Part shown: piece by piece, positions 26,847-35,785 of the stretch
Position numbering within the stretch: position 1 is the first letter of the stretch
Layout: each line of letters opens with the position of its first letter
Origin: Clostridiales bacterium
Lineage (GTDB): Bacteria; Bacillota; Clostridia; Peptostreptococcales; Anaerovoracaceae
DNA length: 57,384 nt
Assembly: GCA_012513435.1 (NCBI GenBank)
Contig: JAAZCE010000029.1
Location: forward strand, 1 to 57,384
Reading direction: 5' to 3'
Made by a program: the position numbers and the translations under genes
The notes under the pieces: model-generated
The model's database searches: none
Told to the model about the DNA's origin: nothing
The model's input: the letters and a program-made list of their open reading frames with translations, nothing else

Positions 26847-27431
26847 CTAGCTGACTACCTTGACCATGGATGGCCTTATTACCTTGCCGTTCAACGTATA
26901 GCCCTTCTGCATTACGCCGGAAACTTTGCCGCTTTCATATTCCTCAGTTTCCTCGGTCATTACGGCATTGTGGTAGTTAGGATCAAAATCCTCTCCCAGC
27001 GCCGCAATTTCTGCCAGACCCGACTTATTCAGTACGTCGCCCAGCTGTTTTAATATCATATCCATACCTTCCTTAAAGCCTGCATCGCAAACCTCCTGAT
27101 CAAATGCCCTCTCAAAGTTGTCGAGGACCGCCAAAAGCTCTGTAATCAGCTTCTCGTTAGCATAAGAATAAATATCTGATTTTTCTTTTTCTACTCTCTT
27201 CCTGTAGTTCTGAAAATCCGCCATGAGCCTTAGATACCGTGTATCTGCATCTTCTTCGGCTTCGGGTCTTTCTTCCTTATCCGTTTCTTTCTTTGGTTCA
27301 GCCGTCTCGGCTTTTTCATCTTCCGCTTCAGTCTTTTCCCCAGATGTTTCTTCAGCAGTATCTTCAAATATTTCATCTTCCTGCCGCGGAATACCCTTCT
27401 TTATTTCTTCTGCATCAACCTTCGTCATCAT
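26847..27431 (-). CDS. grpE: Nucleotide exchange factor GrpE
   Basis: 194 residues. A long acidic, low-complexity N-terminus (about 1-65) leads into the helical dimer region (YLRLMADFQNYRKRVEKE) and the beta domain (GLAEIAALGEDFDPNYHNAV and GYTLNGKVIRPSMVKV). It releases ADP from DnaK. It overlaps hrcA by 17 bases. Two adjacent ATGs are possible; the second (27428) is better spaced from AAGGAG. Confidence 0.96.
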   Translation of the reverse strand: MMTKVDAEEIKKGIPRQEDEIFEDTAEETSGEKTEAEDEKAETAEPKKETDKEERPEAEEDADTRYLRLMADFQNYRKRVEKEKSDIYSYANEKLITELLAVLDNFERAFDQEVCDAGFKEGMDMILKQLGDVLNKSGLAEIAALGEDFDPNYHNAVMTEETEEYESGKVSGVMQKGYTLNGKVIRPSMVKVVS

Positions 27432-28464
27432 CGTCTCCTTCCGTTACCTTAAACGCTTTGCTTATATTATCAGTAAGATATTCAACAACGGATGTCACTT
27501 CTCCGTATCTCATTCTTGTAGGTCCGATTACTCCGATTTTACCGAGAAGTTTACCGTCTACATGATAGGTAGCAGTAATCAAGCTACAGTCATGCATGAA
27601 TTCATCCTGGTTCTCATTACCTATGGTGATTATCACACCGTTCTCTCTGTTTATAAGAGTCTTGGTAAGATCCTCTTTCTTATTTACCATTTCCAGAAAC
27701 ATCTTAGCCTTATCCATATCGTTATATTCCGGAATGGAAAATATATTGGTAAGTCCATCCATATAAAGGTTGACGTTAAGCATATCCTCCAGAGTTTTCA
27801 CAAAGCTTGGCACGATGTTCTTCTCCAATACAGCCATAGCTTCGGCGTCATCCTTGACTGTTTTTATTATGTCCACAGTAAGCGCTTCACTCAAAGTCTT
27901 TCCTCTGTAGTTATATGTCATATTCTTAGCCAATATCCTCAGAGTCTCTTCAGAAACAGGTTTTTCCATCCTTAGAGTTGTATTGGATATCTTCCCGCTT
28001 TCGGAAACAAGCATAATCACTACGGTGTAATCATCCACCGGCAGCAGATTTATATACTTGAGAGTGTCCTGCTCCTTTCTCGGTGTCAAGGCAAAAGCAG
28101 TAAGGTTGGTTATCTCCGACAGTATGTGAGCGGCTCTCTCCACCATGCTTTCAAGCTCCTTCACATTGCTGTAAAGATTTACCGCAATAGCATCCTTTTC
28201 TTCTTCCGTCAGCTCTCTCTTGTTCATCAGCTCGTTGACATACAGTCTGTATGCTTTCTCGGAAGGAACTCTCCCGGAAGACGTATGAGGATGAGTCAAA
28301 TACCCTAGCTCTTCAAGGTCGGACATCTCGTTTCTTACGGTGGCAGGACTGATTCCCAGTTCATAGTTCTTGGAAATCGTTCTGGAACCAACCGGTTCAG
28401 CCGTTTTAATAAAATCCGATATTATGGCCTGTAATATTTTCAGTTTTCTTACACTTAAACCCAT
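27415..28464 (-). CDS. hrcA: Heat-inducible transcription repressor HrcA
   Basis: 349 residues from the ATG at 28464, chosen because GGGAGG precedes it and the protein then starts MGLSVRKLKILQAIISDFIK, as HrcA does. An ATG at 28491 lies inside the CIRCE operator and is rejected. The winged helix (about 1-70) includes GSRTISKNYELGISPATVRN and LEELGYLTHPHTSSGRVPSE. The C-terminal GAF-like part follows. HrcA represses this operon at normal temperature and needs GroEL to stay active in studied species. Confidence 0.97.
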   Translation of the reverse strand: MGLSVRKLKILQAIISDFIKTAEPVGSRTISKNYELGISPATVRNEMSDLEELGYLTHPHTSSGRVPSEKAYRLYVNELMNKRELTEEEKDAIAVNLYSNVKELESMVERAAHILSEITNLTAFALTPRKEQDTLKYINLLPVDDYTVVIMLVSESGKISNTTLRMEKPVSEETLRILAKNMTYNYRGKTLSEALTVDIIKTVKDDAEAMAVLEKNIVPSFVKTLEDMLNVNLYMDGLTNIFSIPEYNDMDKAKMFLEMVNKKEDLTKTLINRENGVIITIGNENQDEFMHDCSLITATYHVDGKLLGKIGVIGPTRMRYGEVTSVVEYLTDNISKAFKVTEGDDDDEG

Positions 28465-28480
28465 ACCTGGCCTCCCGTTG

Positions 28481-28507
28481 TTAGCACTCATTGAATGCGA
28501 GTGCTAA
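28481..28507 (-). promoter_or_regulatory. CIRCE operator
   Basis: TTAGCACTC (28481-28489), nine bases, then GAGTGCTAA (28499-28507): an exact match to the CIRCE consensus bound by HrcA. It lies between the promoter and the hrcA ribosome site. Confidence 0.98.
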
Positions 28508-28517
28508 CTTTAGTTTA

Positions 28518-28546
28518 AATTTACCACTCCTATGGTCTGATGTCAA
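28518..28546 (-). promoter_or_regulatory. Sigma-A promoter of the hrcA-grpE-dnaK-dnaJ operon
   Basis: On the minus strand TTGACA (28546-28541) and TAAATT (28523-28518) are separated by 17 bp, placing the start just ahead of CIRCE. Confidence 0.85.
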
Positions 28547-28605
28547 CACCTATTTAGCAAAAATATCTATTAAATTTACCTGATTTAAACAGCTATTTTA
28601 ACACT

Positions 28606-28824
28606 TCAAAATTTATGATATAATAAAGTCCTAACATCCTCTAGGTATTTTCCCCAATGGCAGTGTATAAAGACACATAGAGCCGCTTCATGCGCATATG
28701 AAAAAAACAGAACTACCAAACTACCGATATCATCTCCAGCAGATATTATGCCATAGGCAGATACAAGCACTAGGAACAAATGGAAAAGCCTTATGAGTCC
28801 ATGACTCTCAAAATTGAATGACAT
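28606..28824 (-). CDS. Possible small hydrophobic protein, unrecognised
   Basis: An open frame of 72 codons with AAGGGG shortly before the ATG, containing one or two hydrophobic stretches (LIRLFHLFLVLVSAYGIISA, LVVLFFSYAHEAALCVF). It lies in the 382-base gap between the heat-shock promoter and the DUF975 gene. I recognise no family, and composition alone could give such a frame by chance. Nothing else is seen in this gap apart from an AT-rich stretch upstream of 28929. Confidence 0.22.
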   Translation of the reverse strand: MSFNFESHGLIRLFHLFLVLVSAYGIISAGDDIGSLVVLFFSYAHEAALCVFIHCHWGKYLEDVRTLLYHKF

Positions 28825-28928
28825 AAATCCCCTTAATTATGATCGTACTAGTATGGCTATAGCTACAATATCATAATATTCCCCCTCAATGATTTTTACT
28901 GAAGATGAATAAAGGAGAAACGAACTAT

Positions 28929-30680
28929 ATGTGGAAAAACAAACAGCTCAAAAAACGTGCCAGAAAAACCCTGAAGTCTAACTATTTTACTATTGTCGCT
29001 CTATGCTTCGTTCTATCCTTCTTCGGAATAATCTCAAGCTTCGGACCAAACATAACAAGCCTGTCATTTACCAAAGAAGCCAGTAAAACTCAACAGGTGG
29101 CCAATGATGTCACTCCTTCCTATACTCCTGGGCTTATACATTATCTTACAGATTTTACAGATGGCAGTGATAAAACAGCGCAGGTTGCTTCTAAGGTGCT
29201 TTCGAGCTTTAAAGGCACAGGCGGCATACTATATAACCTGATGTACAAGATTGATCAGTTCGTATTCACTCACAACTGGGCCGCCAGAGCTATCGTCGGC
29301 TTAGCCATAATAGTTTATCTAATCTATGTGGTTCTCATTAAAAATATCCTGACGGTGGGCTTTTCAAGATGCTTGATAGAAACAAGAACATACAGCAAAA
29401 CGAAATTCGGAAGAGTTTTTTTTCTTTTCGCCAAAGGTGGAGTGCTTAATGCCTCCTACACTATGATAGTCCGTACTATGTTTATAGCACTGCTGGGACT
29501 TATAGCCATCACTCCCATTTCGGCAGGAGTGCTTATATTTCTCAAAATATCACAAAATGCCCTATGGCTGCTGCTCGGCTTAGCCGGCTCGCTTATCGCG
29601 ACGTACTTTCTTATCTCGCAGTCTTTCGGATTGCTTATGATCCCATACATACTGGCTGAAAATCCTTTAATCCAAAGAAAACATGCTTTCAAACTTTCAC
29701 GTAATATGATGAAAGGGAATAAATTGCATGCCTTCGGTCTTGAGCTTTCGTTTATCGGTTGGATACTTCTGTCGCTGATTACGGGCGGCCTGCTCAGTAT
29801 ATTCTTCCTTACGGGATATCGCTACAACTCCCGCAGTGAACTGTTTCTTACATTGAGGGAAGCAGCGCTAGACAATAACATAGAATACTGCATCAATCTT
29901 TGTGATGATAATCTCATGAAACCTCCAACAAGCCTTCTCCGCGCTGAGGGAATAGATGTCACTGAAGGAATGGATCTTTTTCCTGTGTCATATCCGGCTA
30001 TGGTGCCCTTTAAAACCACCTGGTTCTCAAGGCATGTAGAAAATATGGATCCTATGAGAAAGTATACTCTGCTCACATATGTATTATTTTTCTTTATTTT
30101 CTCATTCATCGGCTGGTGCTGGGAAGTCAGCATCCATCTGGTGAAGGACGGTGTATTCATAAACAGAGGTACTATGTTCGGTCCATGGCTTCCAATATAC
30201 GGCACCGGAGGAGTTATGATTATATTTCTGCTCAAAAGATTTGCCAAAAAACCGGCATTACTGTTCGCCTGCACCATGGTTTTGTGTTCTATCGTAGAAT
30301 ACCTCACAAGCTGGTTTCTGGAAGTTACCAAAGGCATGGAATGGTGGAATTACAGCCATTACTTCTTCAATTTAAACGGGCGTATCTGCCTTGAAGGAGC
30401 CTTGACATTCGCACTGGGTGGCTGCATATTCGTATATCTTGCAGGCCCGATGCTCGATAATCTGCTGTCTAAGCTACCCGCAAGGCCAAAAATCATCGCC
30501 TGCGTAGTACTTGTGCTGCTGTTTTCTGCAGACTCCGCTTATTCCCATTTCCACCCCAATACCGGTAAAGGAATCACCGATTACAGCCTTGAAAAACAAA
30601 CTATGTACGGCGTAAAATATAAAGAAATCTGTCACTTCTCGCAGAATTGTATAGCATCAGCTCCGAACAAATACAAATAA
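28929..30680 (+). CDS. Membrane protein: DUF975 domain fused to CmpB-type (PF06541-like) domain
   Basis: 583 residues from the ATG at 28929 (AAAGGAG upstream, 11-base gap). An ATG at 28905 has no ribosome site. The first about 370 residues fit DUF975: KKRARKTLKSNYFTIVAL near the start, several membrane helices, then MIPYILAENPLIQRKHAFKL and HAFGLELSFIGWILL. The last about 200 residues fit the putative ABC-transporter type IV/CmpB family: FSFIGWCWEVSIHLVKDGVF, NRGTMFGPWLPIYGTGG and SIVEYLTSWFLE. I know these as separate proteins, so the fusion is notable. Function unknown. The last 49 bases overlap the 3' end of addA on the other strand. Confidence 0.75.
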   Translation: MWKNKQLKKRARKTLKSNYFTIVALCFVLSFFGIISSFGPNITSLSFTKEASKTQQVANDVTPSYTPGLIHYLTDFTDGSDKTAQVASKVLSSFKGTGGILYNLMYKIDQFVFTHNWAARAIVGLAIIVYLIYVVLIKNILTVGFSRCLIETRTYSKTKFGRVFFLFAKGGVLNASYTMIVRTMFIALLGLIAITPISAGVLIFLKISQNALWLLLGLAGSLIATYFLISQSFGLLMIPYILAENPLIQRKHAFKLSRNMMKGNKLHAFGLELSFIGWILLSLITGGLLSIFFLTGYRYNSRSELFLTLREAALDNNIEYCINLCDDNLMKPPTSLLRAEGIDVTEGMDLFPVSYPAMVPFKTTWFSRHVENMDPMRKYTLLTYVLFFFIFSFIGWCWEVSIHLVKDGVFINRGTMFGPWLPIYGTGGVMIIFLLKRFAKKPALLFACTMVLCSIVEYLTSWFLEVTKGMEWWNYSHYFFNLNGRICLEGALTFALGGCIFVYLAGPMLDNLLSKLPARPKIIACVVLVLLFSADSAYSHFHPNTGKGITDYSLEKQTMYGVKYKEICHFSQNCIASAPNKYK

Positions 30681-33600
30681 GCCTCTTTCACATTTTTACC
30701 TGTAGAGGCTTCCAGAGCTTCTCTATATATAACCAGCTGCTCCCTGTAGCGTTGGAGAATCTGTTCTTCGCTTACACTCATGCCCAGATAGCTGTTCTTG
30801 TAATCTATGAGGACGATTTCACCATCTTCCTCAAAATAGCAGTCTATAACTCCCTGAACGATGGTTTCCACCCCGTCTATTTCCTTTCGCATCAGGAATT
30901 CTCTTTCCTTTTCAAGAACCTCAGCCTGGGCCGCCCGTCTGCCTATTTCACTTTCAAAAAAACCCCTTACCTTCTTGGGATCAATAGCCCTTTTTTCCTC
31001 TTCCGTCAGCAATCCGTCCTCACAGAGGGCCTCTATCCTGTCATCTACATATTCCCTGCCCTCCCTCAAGGCCTTCCCGAAGTCCAGCTTTTGCATGACT
31101 AAATGCATAGCAATTCCTATTTCCGAAGGGCTCAGCACCCTTTTTTCATCAAGAAACATAGGCACAGTCAAAGGCGGTAGCCCTACTCTTCCCTTATGGT
31201 TTTTCGTATTCAGCTCCGTAACGGAGTATTTGCTCTTTACCTTTCCAAGATGTTCATATCCGTATTTAAAATCCAGAATACTATGAATTTGCTCTATCTT
31301 TTCCCTGTTTCCGGCTTCCGAGGCTTTTTCAAACAGCTCTCCTTCACTCTTCCTTGCGGCAACCCGCCCTTCTTCCTTCGGCCGGGAATCATCGTGGACT
31401 ATGACAGGCCACCGATTTTTTGCGAAAGCATCGTAAACCATTTCTATAAAGGAGCCTCTTCGGCCTTCCCCCGAATCTACTGTCTTTATATCCTTAGCTG
31501 TCCCCACCACAAGCAGCCCGTCCATAGCTCTCGTAAGAGCAACATACAGTATGCGTACCTCTTCTTCATACTGCTCTTTAGCCTTCTTTCTTGCAATTAC
31601 CGTCTGGAGGTAGCTTTTTTTATGCCACAGGTATTCCTTGTTGACAACAGGCAAGGTTATGGCAAAATCCTTGTGCACAAGCCCTGAGCCTGACGGAGAA
31701 CCACCTCTTATGCTTCGGCCCGCAGATGCCAGAATGACCACGGGGAATTCCAGCCCCTTACTCTTGTGAACCGTCATTACCCTTACTACATCGTCACTAT
31801 CGCTTAGGACCTTAGCCTCCCCTATGTTGAGCTGATTCTTATCCAGAGCCTCTACATAGGACAGGAATCCATAAAGTCCGCTGAAGCTTCTTTCCTCGAA
31901 TTCGGCGGCCTTCTCTATTAGCAGCCTTAGATTTGATGTTCTCTGTCTGCCCATAGGCAAACCACTGCAGTAGTCGTAGTACCCCGTATCATACATTATA
32001 GTTCTGACAAGGTCCTCAAGAGGAACCATCCTGCTTATTTTTCTCCAATAGGATATACGCTGAAACATGCTGTCAATTTTATCTCTCAGCTCTTCGTCCC
32101 TGCCCGATTCAGCGTAATTGCTTAAGGCACAGTAGAAGCTACTTTCTCTATTTTCTATCCTTATTTCCGCAAGCTCCTTAATGCTAAAATCAAAAACCAC
32201 GGAACGCATTGCCGATATTAAAGGCACGTCCTGCCTCGTATTGTCTATGATCTTGAGTATGTTTATGAACACCAGTATCTCAACGGTGCTGAAATACCCT
32301 CCCGTGTTTTCTCCATAGGCCGGTATCCCCTCGTTGTTCAAATATCTTTCTATGGCGGCGATAGCGGTCTTGTTTCGTGCTAGTACCACTACATCCTTGT
32401 ATCTTATCCGCCGTTCTTCTTCCCTCTTGGTGTCGAATATCACTTCCCCTAGCTTTTCGCGTATCAGCTCTGCAACGAGAGCCTCCTCTGGCAAATGTTC
32501 CTCCTTGTTGCTGTCTATTATATGAAGTTCGCTCTGAAGTCCCGAATAATTCCGGTCCACACCACAGTTCAGGACCTCGTTTTCACCATAATCCTCCATA
32601 ACGTTTTTGAAGACCTGGTTCACAGTGTCTATTACGCTGCCCTTGCTCCTGAAGTTCATGTTCAAGTCTATTTTCTTACTGTTTGCCTCTGATTCCAAGG
32701 CGTACCACCTGTACTTCTCTTTAAAAATCTCCGGCTCCGCCAATCTGAATTTGTATATACTCTGCTTAACGTCTCCTACCATGAAAACGTTGTTTTCCCC
32801 GGCAATACGGCTTATTATTTCCTCCTGAAGCATATTGCTGTCCTGGAATTCATCTATAAATATGTATTCAAATCTGCTGCGATACTCCATAGCTGCCGTC
32901 CTATCGTCCAGTATTTCTATGGCATAGTGCATGGCATCGTCAAAATCTACTACATTTTCAGCATTTTTCTTTCCCTTGACCTTTTGGCGAAACTGCTCCA
33001 CTAGTCCTATGAAATACACAACATCATCATACTGAGATATGAATTCTTCATTGATTTCCTCAAGGCTCATGGGAAATAGTTTTGTTCTTATTTCTTCAAG
33101 TATGCCTTTTCCCTTTTTTCTAATCTTGGCTATCTCATCCCTGCAAAGCTCATATCTCTCTTTTTCTTCCGAATTAGCTCTTATAGTGGTAAGGCTTGGC
33201 AAGCAGACGCACTGAGCCATTTCATCGAAATCGAGCTTACCTCCTTCCGCCCATTCGACTTTTAACTCTTCCATATCTCCCAGCCCGGACCTTACGGCAA
33301 TCAAATCTCTTTCGGCCGTAGCGCCCAGTCTTTCCAGCCCTTCGTCCTTTAAAATTCCCACAACCTTGCTATAGCAATATTCGGCTTCCTTAAGGGCTTC
33401 GTAGGTCTCTTCTATCAAAAATGGGAGAACACCCAAGTCCTCAAGAGGTTCTTGACTCTTATACAACTCTACCCGCTCCTTTGCCCACTCCATGTAGTTT
33501 GGTATACTTCTAAGTTCCTTATATAATGCCAAGATGTTTTCCTTGACCTTATTCTCGTTTCTGTCACTGCCATATTTAGTCAGAAATGACTTGAGTCTGT

Positions 33601-34057
33601 CGTAATCTTCGGCAAATCTATCCTCCATCACCTGGTCCAGGGCGTCCTTTTCCATTATGCCCATCCTAGTTTCATCGCATATGGCAAATCCCGGCTCAAG
33701 GTCCGTCAGGTAAAAGTAATGCTTCATTACTTCCAGAGCAAAATTGTGGAAGGTTCCTATATTTGCTCTTGGTATAAGCGAAAGCTGTTTCTTTAGAAAC
33801 TCCCTGTCAGCTCCTGGCTTTTCCATTTCATTCCTAAAAGCCTTTTCCAACCTTTCCTTCATTTCCGCCGATGCCGCATTGGTAAATGTCGTTATGAGAA
33901 ACCTGTCAACATCAACCTTATCATCTATTATCAGGGTTTTGATTCTCTCTATGAGCACGGCAGTTTTCCCGGAGCCTGCCGCAGCTGACACCAGAATATT
34001 CTGCCCTCTTGAATCGATCACTTCACTTTGCTGGGCTGTCCATTTCATATCGCTCAT
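30632..34057 (-). CDS. addA: ATP-dependent helicase/nuclease subunit AddA
   Basis: 1141 residues. UvrD-type superfamily 1 helicase: Walker A AAAGSGKT at 25-32, FLITTFTNAASAEMKERL, FIDEFQDSN (Walker B), VGDVKQSIYKFRLAEP, LNMNFRSKG, MTVHKSKGLEFPVV and YVALTRA. The C-terminal RecB-type nuclease carries VQGVIDCYFEE followed by LIDYKNSYL. With AddB it processes double-strand breaks for RecA loading. addB normally lies immediately upstream but is not in this window. addA stands alone here, divergent from gpmI. Confidence 0.95.
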   Translation of the reverse strand: MSDMKWTAQQSEVIDSRGQNILVSAAAGSGKTAVLIERIKTLIIDDKVDVDRFLITTFTNAASAEMKERLEKAFRNEMEKPGADREFLKKQLSLIPRANIGTFHNFALEVMKHYFYLTDLEPGFAICDETRMGIMEKDALDQVMEDRFAEDYDRLKSFLTKYGSDRNENKVKENILALYKELRSIPNYMEWAKERVELYKSQEPLEDLGVLPFLIEETYEALKEAEYCYSKVVGILKDEGLERLGATAERDLIAVRSGLGDMEELKVEWAEGGKLDFDEMAQCVCLPSLTTIRANSEEKERYELCRDEIAKIRKKGKGILEEIRTKLFPMSLEEINEEFISQYDDVVYFIGLVEQFRQKVKGKKNAENVVDFDDAMHYAIEILDDRTAAMEYRSRFEYIFIDEFQDSNMLQEEIISRIAGENNVFMVGDVKQSIYKFRLAEPEIFKEKYRWYALESEANSKKIDLNMNFRSKGSVIDTVNQVFKNVMEDYGENEVLNCGVDRNYSGLQSELHIIDSNKEEHLPEEALVAELIREKLGEVIFDTKREEERRIRYKDVVVLARNKTAIAAIERYLNNEGIPAYGENTGGYFSTVEILVFINILKIIDNTRQDVPLISAMRSVVFDFSIKELAEIRIENRESSFYCALSNYAESGRDEELRDKIDSMFQRISYWRKISRMVPLEDLVRTIMYDTGYYDYCSGLPMGRQRTSNLRLLIEKAAEFEERSFSGLYGFLSYVEALDKNQLNIGEAKVLSDSDDVVRVMTVHKSKGLEFPVVILASAGRSIRGGSPSGSGLVHKDFAITLPVVNKEYLWHKKSYLQTVIARKKAKEQYEEEVRILYVALTRAMDGLLVVGTAKDIKTVDSGEGRRGSFIEMVYDAFAKNRWPVIVHDDSRPKEEGRVAARKSEGELFEKASEAGNREKIEQIHSILDFKYGYEHLGKVKSKYSVTELNTKNHKGRVGLPPLTVPMFLDEKRVLSPSEIGIAMHLVMQKLDFGKALREGREYVDDRIEALCEDGLLTEEEKRAIDPKKVRGFFESEIGRRAAQAEVLEKEREFLMRKEIDGVETIVQGVIDCYFEEDGEIVLIDYKNSYLGMSVSEEQILQRYREQLVIYREALEASTGKNVKEAYLYLFGADAIQFCEK

Positions 34058-34182
34058 TCCCGTCCTTCTCCAATTTTATAAGGAAATTATACCATAAAAA
34101 TAGTGGTATGCTTCATTTTGTTTTGATGATATAATTATGACTGTAATGATACTAATAATTCGCGTTTCTGGAGGTATGCTAT

Positions 34183-35706
34183 ATGAAGAGTTTCAATCGT
34201 CCGACCATGCTGATGATTTTAGACGGCTACGGTATAAATCCAAGCCCTAAGGATAATGCCATATCAATGGCAGATACCCCTTCCCTCGATAATATTTTTT
34301 CAAAGTATCCATCCACCACCCTAAAGGCCTGTGGACTTGCGGTAGGTCTTCCTGAGGGACAGATGGGGAATTCCGAGGTAGGGCATCTCAACATAGGTGC
34401 GGGGCGGGTGGTATATCAAGATTTGACCATGATAACAAAGTCTATCGAAGATGGCTCATTTTTTGAAAACAAGGCGTTTCTCAAGGCTATCGACAATGTT
34501 CTCGCTAAGGATTCCACCCTTCATCTCCTCGGGCTTCTGTCGGATGGAGGTGTCCACAGTCACATAACACATTTGACAGCTCTGATAGATTTGGTGAAAT
34601 CCAAGGGAGTAAAAAAGCTCTGTATACACTGCTTCCTAGACGGTAGGGATGTTCCGCCAAGATGCGCTCTAACCTATGTTGACCGCCTTGAGGAACACAT
34701 GAAGAAAACCGGCTTGGGAACCATAGGCATTATCTCCGGAAGATACTATGCAATGGACAGAGATAAACGCTGGGAAAGACTTGTAAAGGCATACGATGCT
34801 ATGACCATAGGGGAAGGGTTCCACGCTCCAAACGCCTCCGCCGCCGTTGAAGCTGCCTATGACCGTGATGAAAACGACGAATTCGTGCTACCTACCGTAG
34901 TCGACGGTGCACTGCCCGTACAGAACGGGGACTCTATGATAATGTACAACTTCAGACCTGATCGAGCAAGAGAAATCACCCGTGCCTTTGTGGATGCCGG
35001 CTTTGACGGCTTTACAAGAAAAAAGACCGTGAAGGATATATGCTACATATGCATGACCCAGTACGATGCTGAGATGCCAAATGTAACTTTGGCTTTCCCT
35101 CCCGAAACCTTGAAAAACACTCTGGGAGAATATGTAGCTGATAAAGGCCTCACTCAGCTTAGAATAGCCGAAACAGAAAAATACGCTCATGTCACATTTT
35201 TCTTCAATGGAGGAGTTGAAGCTCCTAACAGGAATGAGGACAGGATACTTGTTCCGTCCCCTAAGGTTCCCACCTACGATTTGCAGCCTGAAATGAGTGC
35301 CTACGAAGTGACCGACAAGGTTCTGGAGGCCATAGCCACCGACAAATACGACCTTATCATACTGAACTTTGCCAATGCTGACATGGTGGGACACACCGGC
35401 GTGATGGAGGCAGCAGTTGCTGCTGTGGAAGTCCTGGATAAATGCGTTCCCAGGATTGTCAGTGCCGTTCTCGCTGAAGGCGGTCAGATACTTCTTACGG
35501 CAGACCACGGCAATGCAGATGTAATGAAGGATGAAGATGGCAACGTCGTAACGGCCCACTCCTTAAACGATGTGCCTTTAGCACATATTGCAGCAAATCC
35601 TGTGAAGCTGCGGGACGGCGGACGTCTCTGTGACATTGCACCAACCCTGCTGAAGCTCATGGGTCTTCCTATTCCAGAAGGAATGACAGGAAAGCCTCTG
35701 GTATAA
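34183..35706 (+). CDS. gpmI: 2,3-bisphosphoglycerate-independent phosphoglycerate mutase
   Basis: 507 residues, typical length. It interconverts 3- and 2-phosphoglycerate in glycolysis with two manganese ions. LMILDGYG gives the first metal Asp, MGNSEVGHLNIGAGR the catalytic Ser, DGRDVPPRCA and GRYYAMDRD the substrate loop, and NADMVGHTG and ADHGNADVM further metal ligands. GGAGG lies upstream of the ATG. A -10 TATAAT at 34130-34135 is seen with no good -35. Single gene with a strong terminator. Confidence 0.97.
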   Translation: MKSFNRPTMLMILDGYGINPSPKDNAISMADTPSLDNIFSKYPSTTLKACGLAVGLPEGQMGNSEVGHLNIGAGRVVYQDLTMITKSIEDGSFFENKAFLKAIDNVLAKDSTLHLLGLLSDGGVHSHITHLTALIDLVKSKGVKKLCIHCFLDGRDVPPRCALTYVDRLEEHMKKTGLGTIGIISGRYYAMDRDKRWERLVKAYDAMTIGEGFHAPNASAAVEAAYDRDENDEFVLPTVVDGALPVQNGDSMIMYNFRPDRAREITRAFVDAGFDGFTRKKTVKDICYICMTQYDAEMPNVTLAFPPETLKNTLGEYVADKGLTQLRIAETEKYAHVTFFFNGGVEAPNRNEDRILVPSPKVPTYDLQPEMSAYEVTDKVLEAIATDKYDLIILNFANADMVGHTGVMEAAVAAVEVLDKCVPRIVSAVLAEGGQILLTADHGNADVMKDEDGNVVTAHSLNDVPLAHIAANPVKLRDGGRLCDIAPTLLKLMGLPIPEGMTGKPLV

Positions 35707-35728
35707 AATTAGAATTATTCTAGCTTTC

Positions 35729-35768
35729 AAAAAATCGCCTTGACTATCATATCAAAGCGATTTTTTTG
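35729..35768. terminator. Two-way terminator between gpmI and pnp
   Basis: AAAAAATCGCCTTGA pairs with TCAAAGCGATTTTTT (one mismatch) around a short loop. The T-run on each side suits both convergent genes. Confidence 0.9.
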
Positions 35769-35785
35769 AATTCATTTTTTGTGCT

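Noticed and set aside
28465-28491. Upstream ATG for hrcA
   Set aside because: It lies within the CIRCE operator; the ATG at 28464 follows GGGAGG and matches the family N-terminus.
34888-35559. Minus-strand open frame of about 220 codons
   Set aside because: Antisense shadow of gpmI; composition follows the opposite strand's codons.
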